Shown: positions 46,202 through 55,475, counted from the stretch's first letter. The stretch: 64,000 nt of DNA from Lysobacterales bacterium (GCA_022844135.1 JALHMG010000017.1:1-64000); one strand, 5' to 3'. Notes: a model not told the origin generated them from the letters alone. A program made the numbers and translations.

Positions 46202-46229
46202 AAAAACCGGCCCTCAAGGCCGGTTTTTT
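46202..46229 (+). terminator. Rho-independent terminator after tRNA-Ala
   Basis: AAAAACCGGCC, a CTCAA loop and GGCCGG followed by TTTTTT form a classic intrinsic terminator for the tRNA transcript. The flanking A-tract could also make it work for transcripts arriving from the other side. Confidence 0.93.
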
Positions 46230-46244
46230 GTTGCCCGAAATCGC

Positions 46245-46544
46245 GTGCCTTTGCGGGATTTCCCGCGGTTCTGCCGGTGCCACGCGTGCCACATTCCCTA
46301 CAAGGGTGTGTTCGGCGCCGATCTCTACGTGTACCCGGCCTGGCGGCGGATCGATCCGACAGCCTGGGAGAAGGATGGCGCCGAACTCAACAGAGCGACC
46401 GCGAACAAGCCATGCAACCACATGCTGGACGAGCAGGCTCTCGGCGAGCCCGCCTGCGCCGCGCGCATCGGCCCTGTCGCCGGTACCTGGTGGCTCTACA
46501 GCAGCAGGGCCCCGTCAAGCCGTGCGGCCTGTTTACCAGGATGA
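46245..46544 (+). CDS. Doubtful small open frame after tRNA-Ala
   Basis: A 99-codon frame from a GTG includes a Cys pair (CRCHACHIPYKG) and YVYPAWRRIDPTAWEKDG. It has no ribosome site. The product matches no family I know. It could be the end of a gene lost when the island inserted beside the tRNA. It is given as the only candidate in the 356 bases between the terminator and the helicase gene. Confidence 0.25.
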   Translation: MPLRDFPRFCRCHACHIPYKGVFGADLYVYPAWRRIDPTAWEKDGAELNRATANKPCNHMLDEQALGEPACAARIGPVAGTWWLYSSRAPSSRAACLPG

Positions 46545-46585
46545 CTGACGATGCGATGGCGATATCCCGCTCCGTTTTCCCGGTA

Positions 46586-49500
46586 TCAGGGTGCGAAAAC
46601 CAGCTCTGGTAGAACAACCTCCCAGGCATCAAGACGGGAATATGACTGGTACTCCGGGCTACTGTCGCACTTTCGCCAGAGCATCAATCCGCGCACGCGC
46701 GCTTCTTTGCAGATCAGGCCGGCAGGAGGAACGAAGAGCTTGGATAAGCGGCCGACCGTTACGCCTGATCTATCTTCGACGCGAGTACTTTTGCCGTCAG
46801 CTACGTAGCGCAAGGGCTCCCCGACCTGCAATGCGGCGATCGCCCTATGCACTGCGCTTCCGCTGGCTTGCCGTCCTGCATAACCCAAATCGATATCCTT
46901 CAGCCCAAGTCGGAAATACCGATAGGACATGGGACCTGGCGCCGGCAACCAGCTCGCCGAGGGCCGACGGAAGAGCGCCGGATGATCTTCCAAGCCATCC
47001 ACGATCTCATTCCCCCCATCCATGCGTACCAACGTCAGGGTCGCGCGTGCACGGGTCATGGCTACGTAGTACAGGCGCCGCACTGCATCCCTGTCTTCGT
47101 TGCGCCTGGCGCGCCATTCACCATCCAGCACAAAGACATGATCGAACTCCAGCCCCTTGGCCCGATGTGCGGTCAGCAAGAGCACTCCATTCTGCTTGGG
47201 TCGATTGGCATGTCCCCACTCCGCGAGCCAGTCTCGGAAGACAGAAAGTGATACCTCGGCACCCCGCGTATCTTCGGCAAACGCGCCTGTGGCCTCTTCC
47301 AGCATCGGCCACCACCCGGAACCACGCCGCTCTGCAAGCCAGGATTCAATATCGCCGGACCGGATCAGGCGTGATCTCAAGGTTCTCTGACGATCCTCCA
47401 GATAGTCGAGCAGAGCCTGCGCTTCTCTCAATCGCCACAGTGGCGGTGCCTGTTCATCTGCCATGACGACGGGCACTCCCGCCGCCTCCAGCGCCGCTCT
47501 CAGCGGGTCAAGGAATCTCCATTGGCGGGCAATCACCGCAATCGTTCGCGGATCGAGACCCAACGTCATCATGCGCTTCAGCTCCGTGTATACGGCCAGA
47601 GCCTGGTCTGTCGCATCTCGACCGGCAGGTAGAACTTGTACCCGCCCTTGACCCACGAGATCGAGCTTCTGCCAGTCGCCTCCTGGCATGGATTTCGCTC
47701 GCGCAGCATTAACGCGAATCTGCTCGCTCTTCATGCGCTGTGCGGCGGCGCCAATCACGGCATTGGCAACCTCTACGATGTGGCGCGTCGATCGATAGTT
47801 CTCAACCAGGAACTGGACTTTGGCCTGGTAGTCGTCGGCGAAACGCCGAATGAACTCGACCGAGGCGCCCGCAAACCCGTAAATGTTCTGATCGTCGTCG
47901 CCAACAGCGAAAAGATTGAGCCGGCCATCCTCGTCGCTGCGCTTACGCCCAGCCAGCGCCGATATCAGCTTGTACTGGGCTGCATCAATGTCCTGATACT
48001 CGTCCACCAGAATCCATCGAAAGCCAGCCAGCAGTCGATCGCGCTGTGCGTCGGAGTCTTCCGGCGGCAGGTCGCCGCCCTCAAGCAGGGCCGTGGCCTG
48101 GGCCAACACGGCATCGAAGTTCGCTTCGTCACTGCGCTGGGCAAAACTCGCACCAATCAGGCGCATCGCCAATCCATGGCAGGTCAATACGGTCACCCGG
48201 CGTGCATCGTCACCGATGAGATCAGTCAGACGCCGACGAATCTCTAATGCGGCGTGACGGTTGTAGGCAAGAGCAAGCACCGCGTGGGGATTCTCGCGGC
48301 GAATTCGCACCAGATAGGCAATGCGATGGACCAGCACCCGGGTTTTGCCAGATCCTGGTCCCGCAAGCACCAGCACGTTTGTATTCTCTCGATCATCGGC
48401 GACGATGCTGCGCTGGTGCGGTCGGGCCATTGTTTCGACGATGGCGTCCCAGGACTGCGGTGTGGCTTGCCGAGTCAGCTCGCTCTCGCGCCCAGGTAAC
48501 CACCGCCTGCAGAACTCTTCACGCGGCAGCCGGAAGTAATCGAGCGCCAGGTTCAAGGCCTCAGCCATTTTCTTGACGCCTCGTTCGGCGTACTCTGCCA
48601 TGATGTGAATCTGCCGCGTCAGCTCGTCATAGTGCATTGCCAATGGCTGGAAATTGCTCTTCTCGAACTGCAGTTTCCAATTGCTTTCAAGACTCAAGGT
48701 CATGGCCGAGCGGAAGATCGCCAACCCTTTGTTCAAACGCAGCACTTCCTGCTCGTGAAGCCAAAGCAGCGCACGATCGATAAGTTTGCGGAGATCAGGT
48801 GTGCTTCCAACTAGCAACGCGTCACCTGCCACACTTTGGGTGAGCTCGCCGAGAGTGGTCTCAGCAAGCTGATCCACGCCGCGCGCCCCTTTGGGCAGAC
48901 TCGCAATCCAGTGGTCCAGTAGCCGACCTGCAGCAGTTCTCCGTCGCTCGGCGATATCCTCTACGGTGCTCCAAGGACGATCAAGCTCGATATAGATCGT
49001 TTCCTGATCATAGCCACGCTTCATGGTCAGACTGCCTCGGCCTTCTGATCCATCACGGCCGTCGCCAGCCAGCCCAGCGATGATCTGGCGTAGCCGCTGA
49101 GGCAGCGCAGCATGCCCTTCGTCCTTCAGGCGCTGCGACAGCAGGCGCAGGTGCAATGGCCACCCTTGGCCAACTTCAAGGTCAGGCGCCTCTTCCCGCA
49201 GCGAAGCGATAACTGCGCGTTCAAGGCCGACAGCCTCCTCAAACCGCTTCCTCGACGACCGTTCCACGCCAACGTGGATATAGGCGGTCATCGCCAAGTC
49301 ATTACTGGCGATTCCGAGTCGATCGAGGAGATACAGCGCCTCTCGCAGGCCGTCTGCATTGAATCCCGTGCTGGCCATCAACTCGTCTGTCGACAGCCCC
49401 TCATCAGCCGCGGCGGACAGCAGGATTTGGATCAGATCGAGGTATCTCTTACGATTGGCAATTGCGATACCCGACAGCTTCAGCTCAGCCTCGGCAAGAC

Positions 49501-51727
49501 TCGTCACCCTCAACGCCGACGGAAAAATCTGCACCGCGTTCTCTTCCCGGCGCACCAACCCAGCTTCTTCGAGCCAGGCGATAGCCGTCCGCACCCGCGT
49601 GTCGTCGGTGGCGATGTCTCGCTTGAACTTGCCCTCGTCATCCTCATCGAGGATCTCGCCACTCGTCGCGACCAGCGCCTGGCTACGATCCTTCTTTCGC
49701 TGCAGCTGCCTCAAGGCCCTCAGCACGCTCTGAATATCGCGCTGAGACAGGCGTGACGAGGCCGACATGCCATGCTGGCGCTCGACATCTTCTGACGTGT
49801 AGAGCAGAACGCAGCGCGCTTGGGCACGGTCACGTCCGGCACGCCCGGCCTCTTGCAGATAGTTCTCCAGCGAGCCCGGGATGTCCGCATGAACGACCAG
49901 GCGCACATCTGGCTTGTCGATACCCATGCCGAACGCATTTGTCGCAGCGATGACCCGAAGGTCACCAGCAATGAACGCCTTCTGCGTTTCTTTTTTGGTT
50001 TCTGGAGGCAGTTTCGCATGGTAGGGCGCGGCAGCCAGCCCCTTGTCACGCAAGAAATCCGCAAGGTCTTCGGTTTGCTTACGCGTTGCACAGTAGGCGA
50101 TAGCACCACCGGACATCTCCGCCGGAAGATCTCGTACGATCAACTGGTAGACCTTGGAGAACTTTTCACTCGGCGTCGTCTCGAAGACATCAAACTCGAG
50201 GTTGTCCCGCTTTGAACCTCCGTCCAATACCCGCACTTCCACACCAAGCTTTTCGCGGAAATGGCCAACGATGTCAGCGACCACTTCGGGCTTGGCCGTT
50301 GCGGTCAGGCATTGGATAAGCGGCAACTCGCCACCTGGGCTGGCGTCTGAGTTCTCGCGGATGAACCGAGCGACATAGCGATAGTCCGGCCGGAAGTCCT
50401 GTCCCCATTTGGACAAGCAGTGCGCTTCGTCGAAGATCCACGCACCGATCTCGCGCTGCGCGAGCACCTTGCGCACGCTCTTGTTACGCAGCTGCTCCGG
50501 CGCAATGAGCAAGATGCCAACGTCACCGAGCCGCACGCGGTCCAGCACATCCGCCCGCTCGGGCATCGACAGCAAGCCGTTGATGGCTGCGCAGGATTCT
50601 ATGCCGCGCTCTCTCAGACCCTTAACCTGGTCTTCCATAAGCGCGACCAGGGGCGAAATCACGATGGACAGCGCGCCGGTCCGAACAAATCGCGACAGCG
50701 CAGGCACCTGGTAGCACAAGGACTTCCCAGTACCAGTGGGAAGAATGCCCAGCGCGTGCTCGCCGCGCATTGCGGCCTCGACAATGACCCTCTGCAGCGG
50801 TTGGCCACTGGTTACGTCCTTCGGCTCAGGTCGGAAGTCGTAGGTCTGACCGAACCAGTGTTGAAGCTGGCTTAGCGCGTCATGCTGCCGCCGACACCAG
50901 TCACAGTCGTCCTCGCCGCAAGGCACGTCGCGCAGAGATCGAACCAGTTTCCCTGCGTCGGGAAACTGGTGACGCACCCACGGAGGCATCACTGAGTTGC
51001 CGCCTGCTACCGACAACCACGCAAGTGCATAGGCCAAAGGCCAGCCAACTGTTTCAGCCGAGGTGGCCACCTCTTCGATCAGGCTGGCGCTCGCCGCGCG
51101 ACAGGCAACGCCATCCAACAATCGAGCAATGGCAGCTCTGGCTTCGGCTTCGCTTGGGGCGCCTGCCCGCCGCACCACCATGAAAAACCGATTTAGCCCG
51201 GAGACTTTCCCGTCCCGAGTGGTCAGCCAATGCCAGGCGAGCAGCAGATCCGGCGATGACTTCTGCATCGCTTTGAGAGCAGCTTCCTGGTCAAAGAAAA
51301 CGCGAAGCACCAGTTCGGAATCGAGCAACGGATCATTGCGTCGATTTCCGACCAGTTGCCCGTCGTGATAGTGCTTGACCAGGTGGTGGTACGGATTGCG
51401 CGGAAACGCCAGGGGATTAAGGCGCAACGTGTCGACTGCGGGCTTCTCAAGCAGGCCCATGTTCGGGTCCGCTGCTCGCAATTGCGGCAAGTCGAATGCG
51501 ATCAAGTTATGGCCGATTACAAAGGCCGCACCTTCGCTCAGGGCATCCAGCGACCGCAGTGCGCCCTGCAAGGTTCCAGGAGGGAAGACCACTGTGTCGC
51601 GACTGTCACCTCGCACGCCAGCCAGTCGGTGAATGCGCCCGCTTTCCCGACCGACTTCAAGATCGATCGCCACACACTTCGCACCGCGGCGACCTGACGT
51701 ACTTGGCAGGTCTTCCTGCGCACTCAC
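46586..51727 (-). CDS. DnaQ-like exonuclease / RecQ helicase / UvrD helicase fusion
   Basis: The 1713-residue protein carries three activities. Residues 1-165 form a DEDD 3'-5' exonuclease, with Asp22/Glu24 in AIDLEV, Asp79 in GHNLIAFDL and Asp136 in NDPLLDSEL. A CX4CX2C cluster (Cys270, 275, 278) precedes a RecQ SF2 helicase (PTGTGKS near 330, DEAH at 433, QEAGRAGRD near 625) with a winged-helix region. The C-terminal part is a UvrD/Rep SF1 helicase (GPGSGKT 1123, DEYQD 1242, GDDDQNIYGF 1276, TAHRAKGLEFDHV, YYVAMTRARA). All motor and exonuclease residues look intact. The GTG start follows GGAGG by 7 bases and overlaps the stop of the abiEi remnant (GTGA). A role in replication-fork repair or in anti-phage/anti-plasmid defence is inferred from the domains and neighbours. 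Confidence 0.9.
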   Translation of the reverse strand: MSAQEDLPSTSGRRGAKCVAIDLEVGRESGRIHRLAGVRGDSRDTVVFPPGTLQGALRSLDALSEGAAFVIGHNLIAFDLPQLRAADPNMGLLEKPAVDTLRLNPLAFPRNPYHHLVKHYHDGQLVGNRRNDPLLDSELVLRVFFDQEAALKAMQKSSPDLLLAWHWLTTRDGKVSGLNRFFMVVRRAGAPSEAEARAAIARLLDGVACRAASASLIEEVATSAETVGWPLAYALAWLSVAGGNSVMPPWVRHQFPDAGKLVRSLRDVPCGEDDCDWCRRQHDALSQLQHWFGQTYDFRPEPKDVTSGQPLQRVIVEAAMRGEHALGILPTGTGKSLCYQVPALSRFVRTGALSIVISPLVALMEDQVKGLRERGIESCAAINGLLSMPERADVLDRVRLGDVGILLIAPEQLRNKSVRKVLAQREIGAWIFDEAHCLSKWGQDFRPDYRYVARFIRENSDASPGGELPLIQCLTATAKPEVVADIVGHFREKLGVEVRVLDGGSKRDNLEFDVFETTPSEKFSKVYQLIVRDLPAEMSGGAIAYCATRKQTEDLADFLRDKGLAAAPYHAKLPPETKKETQKAFIAGDLRVIAATNAFGMGIDKPDVRLVVHADIPGSLENYLQEAGRAGRDRAQARCVLLYTSEDVERQHGMSASSRLSQRDIQSVLRALRQLQRKKDRSQALVATSGEILDEDDEGKFKRDIATDDTRVRTAIAWLEEAGLVRREENAVQIFPSALRVTSLAEAELKLSGIAIANRKRYLDLIQILLSAAADEGLSTDELMASTGFNADGLREALYLLDRLGIASNDLAMTAYIHVGVERSSRKRFEEAVGLERAVIASLREEAPDLEVGQGWPLHLRLLSQRLKDEGHAALPQRLRQIIAGLAGDGRDGSEGRGSLTMKRGYDQETIYIELDRPWSTVEDIAERRRTAAGRLLDHWIASLPKGARGVDQLAETTLGELTQSVAGDALLVGSTPDLRKLIDRALLWLHEQEVLRLNKGLAIFRSAMTLSLESNWKLQFEKSNFQPLAMHYDELTRQIHIMAEYAERGVKKMAEALNLALDYFRLPREEFCRRWLPGRESELTRQATPQSWDAIVETMARPHQRSIVADDRENTNVLVLAGPGSGKTRVLVHRIAYLVRIRRENPHAVLALAYNRHAALEIRRRLTDLIGDDARRVTVLTCHGLAMRLIGASFAQRSDEANFDAVLAQATALLEGGDLPPEDSDAQRDRLLAGFRWILVDEYQDIDAAQYKLISALAGRKRSDEDGRLNLFAVGDDDQNIYGFAGASVEFIRRFADDYQAKVQFLVENYRSTRHIVEVANAVIGAAAQRMKSEQIRVNAARAKSMPGGDWQKLDLVGQGRVQVLPAGRDATDQALAVYTELKRMMTLGLDPRTIAVIARQWRFLDPLRAALEAAGVPVVMADEQAPPLWRLREAQALLDYLEDRQRTLRSRLIRSGDIESWLAERRGSGWWPMLEEATGAFAEDTRGAEVSLSVFRDWLAEWGHANRPKQNGVLLLTAHRAKGLEFDHVFVLDGEWRARRNEDRDAVRRLYYVAMTRARATLTLVRMDGGNEIVDGLEDHPALFRRPSASWLPAPGPMSYRYFRLGLKDIDLGYAGRQASGSAVHRAIAALQVGEPLRYVADGKSTRVEDRSGVTVGRLSKLFVPPAGLICKEARVRGLMLWRKCDSSPEYQSYSRLDAWEVVLPELVFAP

Positions 51728-51991
51728 GCAACGGCCTCCATGTACGGCCGCATCACGTTAGCCATGCAGATCAGCTTCGCGTAACGCCAAAGGTCATCCG
51801 CCGAGGCTTTGCGCTTGGTACGCACGACCTTCAATGCTTCCAGCACCACATCCAAACCCACCTTGTTCCGATGTTTGAAGCAGCGTCAGAACGACCCGCG
51901 GCGCCTGAATTTCGTCGAGATCGCTGCCGCGTAGCAAGCCCATCTGGCGAGCCAGAACGAGGACGCGCCGGGTGTGGGTGTCCGTGGGCAT
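51724..51991 (-). pseudogene. AbiEi-type antitoxin gene remnant with internal deletion
   Basis: The first 36 codons read TRRVLVLARQMGLLRGSDLD and QAPRVVLT, the winged-helix N-terminus of AbiEi-like type IV antitoxins. The frame then shifts, and the other frame supplies the family's C-terminal end: CFKHRNKVGLDVVLEALKVV and DLWRYAKLICMANVMRPY, then MEAVA and a stop. Intact members have about 190-280 residues; here the middle is gone. No abiEii nucleotidyltransferase toxin is nearby. The stop overlaps the helicase start, so the remnant may still serve as a translated leader. Confidence 0.75.
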
Positions 51992-51993
51992 GC

Positions 51994-52011
51994 AACGGAG
52001 TTTGTTCCGTT
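51994..52011 (-). promoter_or_regulatory. Inverted repeat upstream of abiEi remnant
   Basis: AACGGA-ACAAAC-TCCGTT lies immediately before the abiEi ATG. AbiEi proteins repress their own operon through inverted repeats in the promoter, so this is a probable autoregulatory operator that would now govern the helicase gene. Confidence 0.55.
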
Positions 52012-52929
52012 TTTTCGTTCAATTCAATGTATCGACGACCAATCGAAACCTCCGGTCGAGCGGCCATAGGATGGGTGGCGTGCACCATTCCGTTTGCGCC
52101 GCCGGAATGGCGAGGAAGGGCGTTGAAGGCGCTGGCTGGACGCGCAACCGATTGATGGCCGCCGCCAATTCCAGCCGTTTCGAGGCCATCAGTCGCCATC
52201 GTCACCGATGAACCCATCGGCGTCACCAGCGTAGCGGGTCGACTCGATGCCAAGCAGGCGCCAATGTCGGAAGAACCGCGGCTTTAGCAGGCGCATCCAA
52301 CGCTCGTCAACGAGCGCGGTTCCACTATGGACAACGGTCGCGTTGTTCAAATACTGGTGCTCAAGGATGACGTGGCCTGATTACTATCGCTTTACGTTGC
52401 TAACACATGGCGATAGTGTTTTTCTATGCCCGTCCAGTCGTTCAGGTGCAAAGACACGCAAAACAAAGGACACCCAGTTGCGCATGCCGGATCACGGACG
52501 CGACCAACAACAAACTGCTCGACCTTATGCGCACGCAGGTGCTGGTGCCGCTCAGTCTCACCGACGAGTTCGCCATGCATGAGCAGAAGAACCCGCAGTG
52601 GTCGGGCTTTCAGCGCAAGAACGCATTGCAGCCGATGAAGCTGGTGGCGGTGATCGAAGCGTTGCGAGAGTACCTGCTGCCGGTGCTGTCGGCACTCGCT
52701 GCGGGCTGCGGCTATAACCGCCGGTGGCGCGCAGGTGTGGTGTGGGATGCGGCCTGAGCTTGGGTCAACGCGCCGCCGTGTCGATTCCTCGTTTTGGTGC
52801 GCGGTTCGGCGACCCTCGACATGGCACCGGACCAGACTTGAGCGGCTTTGCGCCCGATAGCCATCCGATGAGGACGCGTTGAACCTACCGCTGGTACACT
52901 GGGCGACGATTTTCGGGAGGTGGCGTTCC
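52012..52929. other. Decayed interval with gene fragments
   Basis: No intact gene is present. On the minus strand, 52380-52189 is open without a start and reads LEHQYLNNATVVHSGTALVD then WMRLLKPRFFRHWRLLGIES, which looks like the end of a real protein of unknown family. On the plus strand, about 52490-52757 reads LMRTQVLVPLSLTDEFAMHE and ALQPMKLVAVIEALREYLLP before a stop, another gene-like piece without a clear start. Both suggest former accessory genes destroyed by rearrangement. Confidence 0.45.
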
Positions 52930-53487
52930 GTGTTTAATGAACGCAAGGCAGCACAAATGGCGGCGTTTTTCTTGGGTCAGGCGCCCGAGAACAGGATGGC
53001 GCACCTGAAGCTCATGAAGCTTCTGTACTTGGCAGAACGCGAGGCCGTTCGATGCTTCGGCTGGCCTATGGTCGGTGACCGCTTGGTGTCGATGCCCCAC
53101 GGTCCCGTGCTCTCGAAGACGCTGAACCTGATGGATGGCGACACCGAGTCCCAGAAGGGTGGCTGGGAAGACTGGATCTCCGACAAAGAGAACCACGAAG
53201 TAGCCCTGCGGCATGCGCACGACCCGTCCAGCTTCGACGAACTCGCTCCCGCTGAACTCAGCGTGCTTCAGTCCATCTGGACGACGTTCGGTGCGATGGA
53301 CAAGTGGGAAATCCGAGATTGGACCCACAAGCACTGCGCTGAGTGGAAGGATCCCAATGGCTCTTCCTACCCGATTCATTACGAGACGTTGGCTCGTGCC
53401 CTGGGGTTTGATGAGTCCTCAGCCATGGAACTCGCAGCCCAGATCAAGTCCGAACAGGAAGTCGACCGCCTGTTGGCTGCTATCTGA
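52930..53487 (+). CDS. Panacea (DUF4065, SocA-like) antitoxin
   Basis: The 185-residue product carries the Panacea fold: RKAAQMAAFFLGQAPENRMA, HLKLMKLLYLAEREA, GDRLVSMPHGPVLSKTLNLM. Panacea domains neutralise many unrelated toxins and are encoded beside them. GTG was taken as the start because GGGAGG lies 10 bases upstream and family members begin with FNERKAAQMAAF; a TTG 17 codons earlier is less likely. The downstream gene starts 12 bases after the stop, so the two form a toxin-antitoxin pair. Confidence 0.85.
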   Translation: MFNERKAAQMAAFFLGQAPENRMAHLKLMKLLYLAEREAVRCFGWPMVGDRLVSMPHGPVLSKTLNLMDGDTESQKGGWEDWISDKENHEVALRHAHDPSSFDELAPAELSVLQSIWTTFGAMDKWEIRDWTHKHCAEWKDPNGSSYPIHYETLARALGFDESSAMELAAQIKSEQEVDRLLAAI

Positions 53488-53499
53488 AGCCTGCACCTG

Positions 53500-53940
53500 A
53501 TGGGCCTGTTCCTTCCGCTCAGTCGGGCAACGCTGCTCATACCGTCCGGGCCGAATGACGATCTCGCCAGGAAGCATCTCTTCATTCTCTTGACGGACCC
53601 TTGCCCAGAGGCCGAGGGAGCTGAGAAGGCTGTTCTGTTGGTCTCTCTGTCTACTGTACGCAACAAGATTCCTCACGACGGTTCCTGTCTCCTCCATCCG
53701 GGCGATCACGCCTTCGTCAAAACGACCAGCTACGTCGTCTATCAGCGCGCGCGAATCGAGACCGCCAACAAGTTGCTCGAAGGCGTCAAGCAGGGGCTAC
53801 TAGTGCCGCAGGACATCATTGCCCCCGGCGTTTTCGCCCGAATCTGCAAGGGATTGGAGGACTCGCGTCTCACGCCTCCCCGATTCCTCAGCTTTTACCG
53901 AAAGGCTACCAGGGCTGAGAATGACGGGCGCGATGACTAA
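53500..53940 (+). CDS. Probable toxin partner of the Panacea antitoxin (PemK/MazF-like)
   Basis: The 146-residue protein opens with beta-strand-rich sequence (KHLFILLTDPCPEAEGAEKA, VLLVSLSTVRNKIPHDGSCL) and YVVYQRARIETANKLLEGV. The pattern of a short barrel followed by a helical tail recalls PemK/MazF-type mRNA interferases, but no diagnostic motif is certain. Position directly after a Panacea gene is the main support for a toxin role. It could be a different toxin fold. Confidence 0.6.
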   Translation: MGLFLPLSRATLLIPSGPNDDLARKHLFILLTDPCPEAEGAEKAVLLVSLSTVRNKIPHDGSCLLHPGDHAFVKTTSYVVYQRARIETANKLLEGVKQGLLVPQDIIAPGVFARICKGLEDSRLTPPRFLSFYRKATRAENDGRDD

Positions 53941-54041
53941 TTTTTGTCGCCAGTCTGGTGCCTGCGCCGTCTTTCGCGCAACTGGACGACGGGTCGACCG
54001 TCAAGGGTTCAGGCGCTACCCGGCCGCTATAGAGGACTGCC

Positions 54042-54206
54042 ATGCGAAAGATTCCCTGGCCGCATCCCGGTGAGATCCTGATGCACGAGTCCCTGGAGCC
54101 GATGGGCATCAGCAAATATCGGCTGGCCAAGGAGATCGGTGTGCCGCAGCGACGCATCGGCGAGATCGTCGCGGGCACGCGCGTTCATCCGGCCGCGGGA
54201 TCGTAG
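54042..54206 (+). pseudogene. higA: Truncated HigA-type antitoxin
   Basis: Codons 1-46 are a standard HigA/VapI XRE antitoxin start: KIPWPHPGEILMHESLEPMG and SKYRLAKEIGVPQRRIGEI, followed by VAGTR. Intact proteins continue with an ITADT...LRLSRFFG helix and have about 95-100 residues. This one ends after eight unrelated residues at a breakpoint near 54180, just before the fic gene. No higB precedes it. AGAGGA gives a ribosome site, so a 54-residue peptide may still be made. Confidence 0.85.
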
Positions 54207-54246
54207 GCGTTTCCAAAATGGGTGTAATTGGGCGTACCATTGGATC

Positions 54247-55308
54247 ATGCTCCGCACCGACGGCCTCCAGATCACGCCTGAGATCCTGGCGCTCATCGCC
54301 CGGATCGACGAATTCAAGGGCGCCTGGCGCGCCTTGGGAGCGCTGGCGCCTGATCGGCTGTTGGCGCTGCGGCGCGTGGCCACCATCGAAAGCATCGGTT
54401 CGTCCACGCGCATCGAGGGCAGCAAGCTCAGCGACCGTGAGGTGGGGCGCCTTCTGTCCAACCTGGCGATCAAGCAGTTTGAGACGCGTGACGAGCAGGA
54501 AGTCGCCGGTTACGCCGAACTGATGGACTTGATGTTCCGGGCATGGCAGGAGATTCCACTCAACGAGAATCACATCAAGCAGCTCCATCAAATCCTGCTG
54601 CGGCACAGCCAGAAGGACGAACGGCACCGAGGTCACTACAAGACGGGCTCGAACAGCGTCGCGGCCTTCGACGAGAACGGCGCGCAAATCGGCATCGTGT
54701 TCGAGACGGCTTCGCCGTTCGACACACCGCGCCTGATGGCCGAGTTGGTCGCATGGGTCACCTCGGAGCGCTCGAAGGCTCACGACCCCACGCAGCTTCA
54801 CCCTTTGCTGATCATCGCCGTCTTTGTGGTCGTCTTCCTGGAGATCCATCCGTTCCAGGACGGCAACGGCCGGCTGAGCCGCGTGCTCACGACCTTGCTG
54901 TTGCTCCAGGCGGGCTATGCCTACGTTCCGTACAGTTCGTTGGAAAGCGTGGTGGAGGCAAACAAGGAAGCCTACTACCTGGCGCTGCGGCAAACGCAGG
55001 GAACGATCCGCACCGATTCGCCAAACTGGCAACCATGGCTGGTGTTTTTCCTGCGATCGCTGGCCGAACAAGTGCGTCGACTGGAGAAGAAGATCGAACG
55101 CGAGCAGATCGTTCTGGCCACGTTGCCCGCGTTGTCCTTGCAGATCGTCGAGTTCGCCCGTGAGCATGGGCGCATCACCATGGCCGAAGCCATCAAGCTG
55201 ACCGGGGCGAGCCGAAATACTTTGAAGCAGCACTTCCGCGATCTGGTCGAACGCAAGCATCTTGACCAGCACGGGCGCGGACGCGGTGCGTGGTACGGAT
55301 GGGTTTGA
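54247..55308 (+). CDS. Fic-domain AMPylator (class II) with winged helix
   Basis: The 353-residue protein has an N-terminal inhibitory helix (SSTRIEGSKL, Glu57), the full Fic motif HPFQDGNGRLSR with catalytic His201, and a C-terminal winged-helix segment (GRITMAEAIKLTGASRNTLK). Fic proteins transfer AMP from ATP to a target Ser/Thr/Tyr hydroxyl; the inhibitory Glu keeps them off until triggered. The ATG was chosen as the conserved start; the longer frame overlaps the higA fragment and lacks homology. It probably controls its own expression through the winged helix. Confidence 0.92.
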   Translation: MLRTDGLQITPEILALIARIDEFKGAWRALGALAPDRLLALRRVATIESIGSSTRIEGSKLSDREVGRLLSNLAIKQFETRDEQEVAGYAELMDLMFRAWQEIPLNENHIKQLHQILLRHSQKDERHRGHYKTGSNSVAAFDENGAQIGIVFETASPFDTPRLMAELVAWVTSERSKAHDPTQLHPLLIIAVFVVVFLEIHPFQDGNGRLSRVLTTLLLLQAGYAYVPYSSLESVVEANKEAYYLALRQTQGTIRTDSPNWQPWLVFFLRSLAEQVRRLEKKIEREQIVLATLPALSLQIVEFAREHGRITMAEAIKLTGASRNTLKQHFRDLVERKHLDQHGRGRGAWYGWV

Positions 55309-55392
55309 ACGTCTGATCCTGAGATGGCTGTTCTCGCCCGCTCAAGGCCGCTCATGTGTCGCGCAAAGCGGCCGTTCGGGGAAAGCGTCGCA

Positions 55393-55475
55393 TGCGGCGA
55401 ATCGGCGGTCTATTCTCCGCAGCACATGCGGCGAATAGCTTGTCTGCGCGGCGTATACCGGCTCTAATCTCCGCA
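55393..55475 (+). promoter_or_regulatory. Operator-like repeats before second fic gene
   Basis: Four half-sites of the form TGCGGCGAAT or its inverse occur: 55393-55402 and 55427-55436 forward, and ATTCTCCGCA at 55412-55421 and AATCTCCGCA at 55466-55475 reverse. The last touches the start codon. The pairs form imperfect inverted repeats, as expected for repression by the winged helix of the Fic protein. Confidence 0.6.

Noticed and set aside
52247..52582. A plus-strand frame in the decayed interval
   Set aside because: It is Arg/Ser-rich with no family, and overlaps a minus-strand frame with more protein-like sequence.
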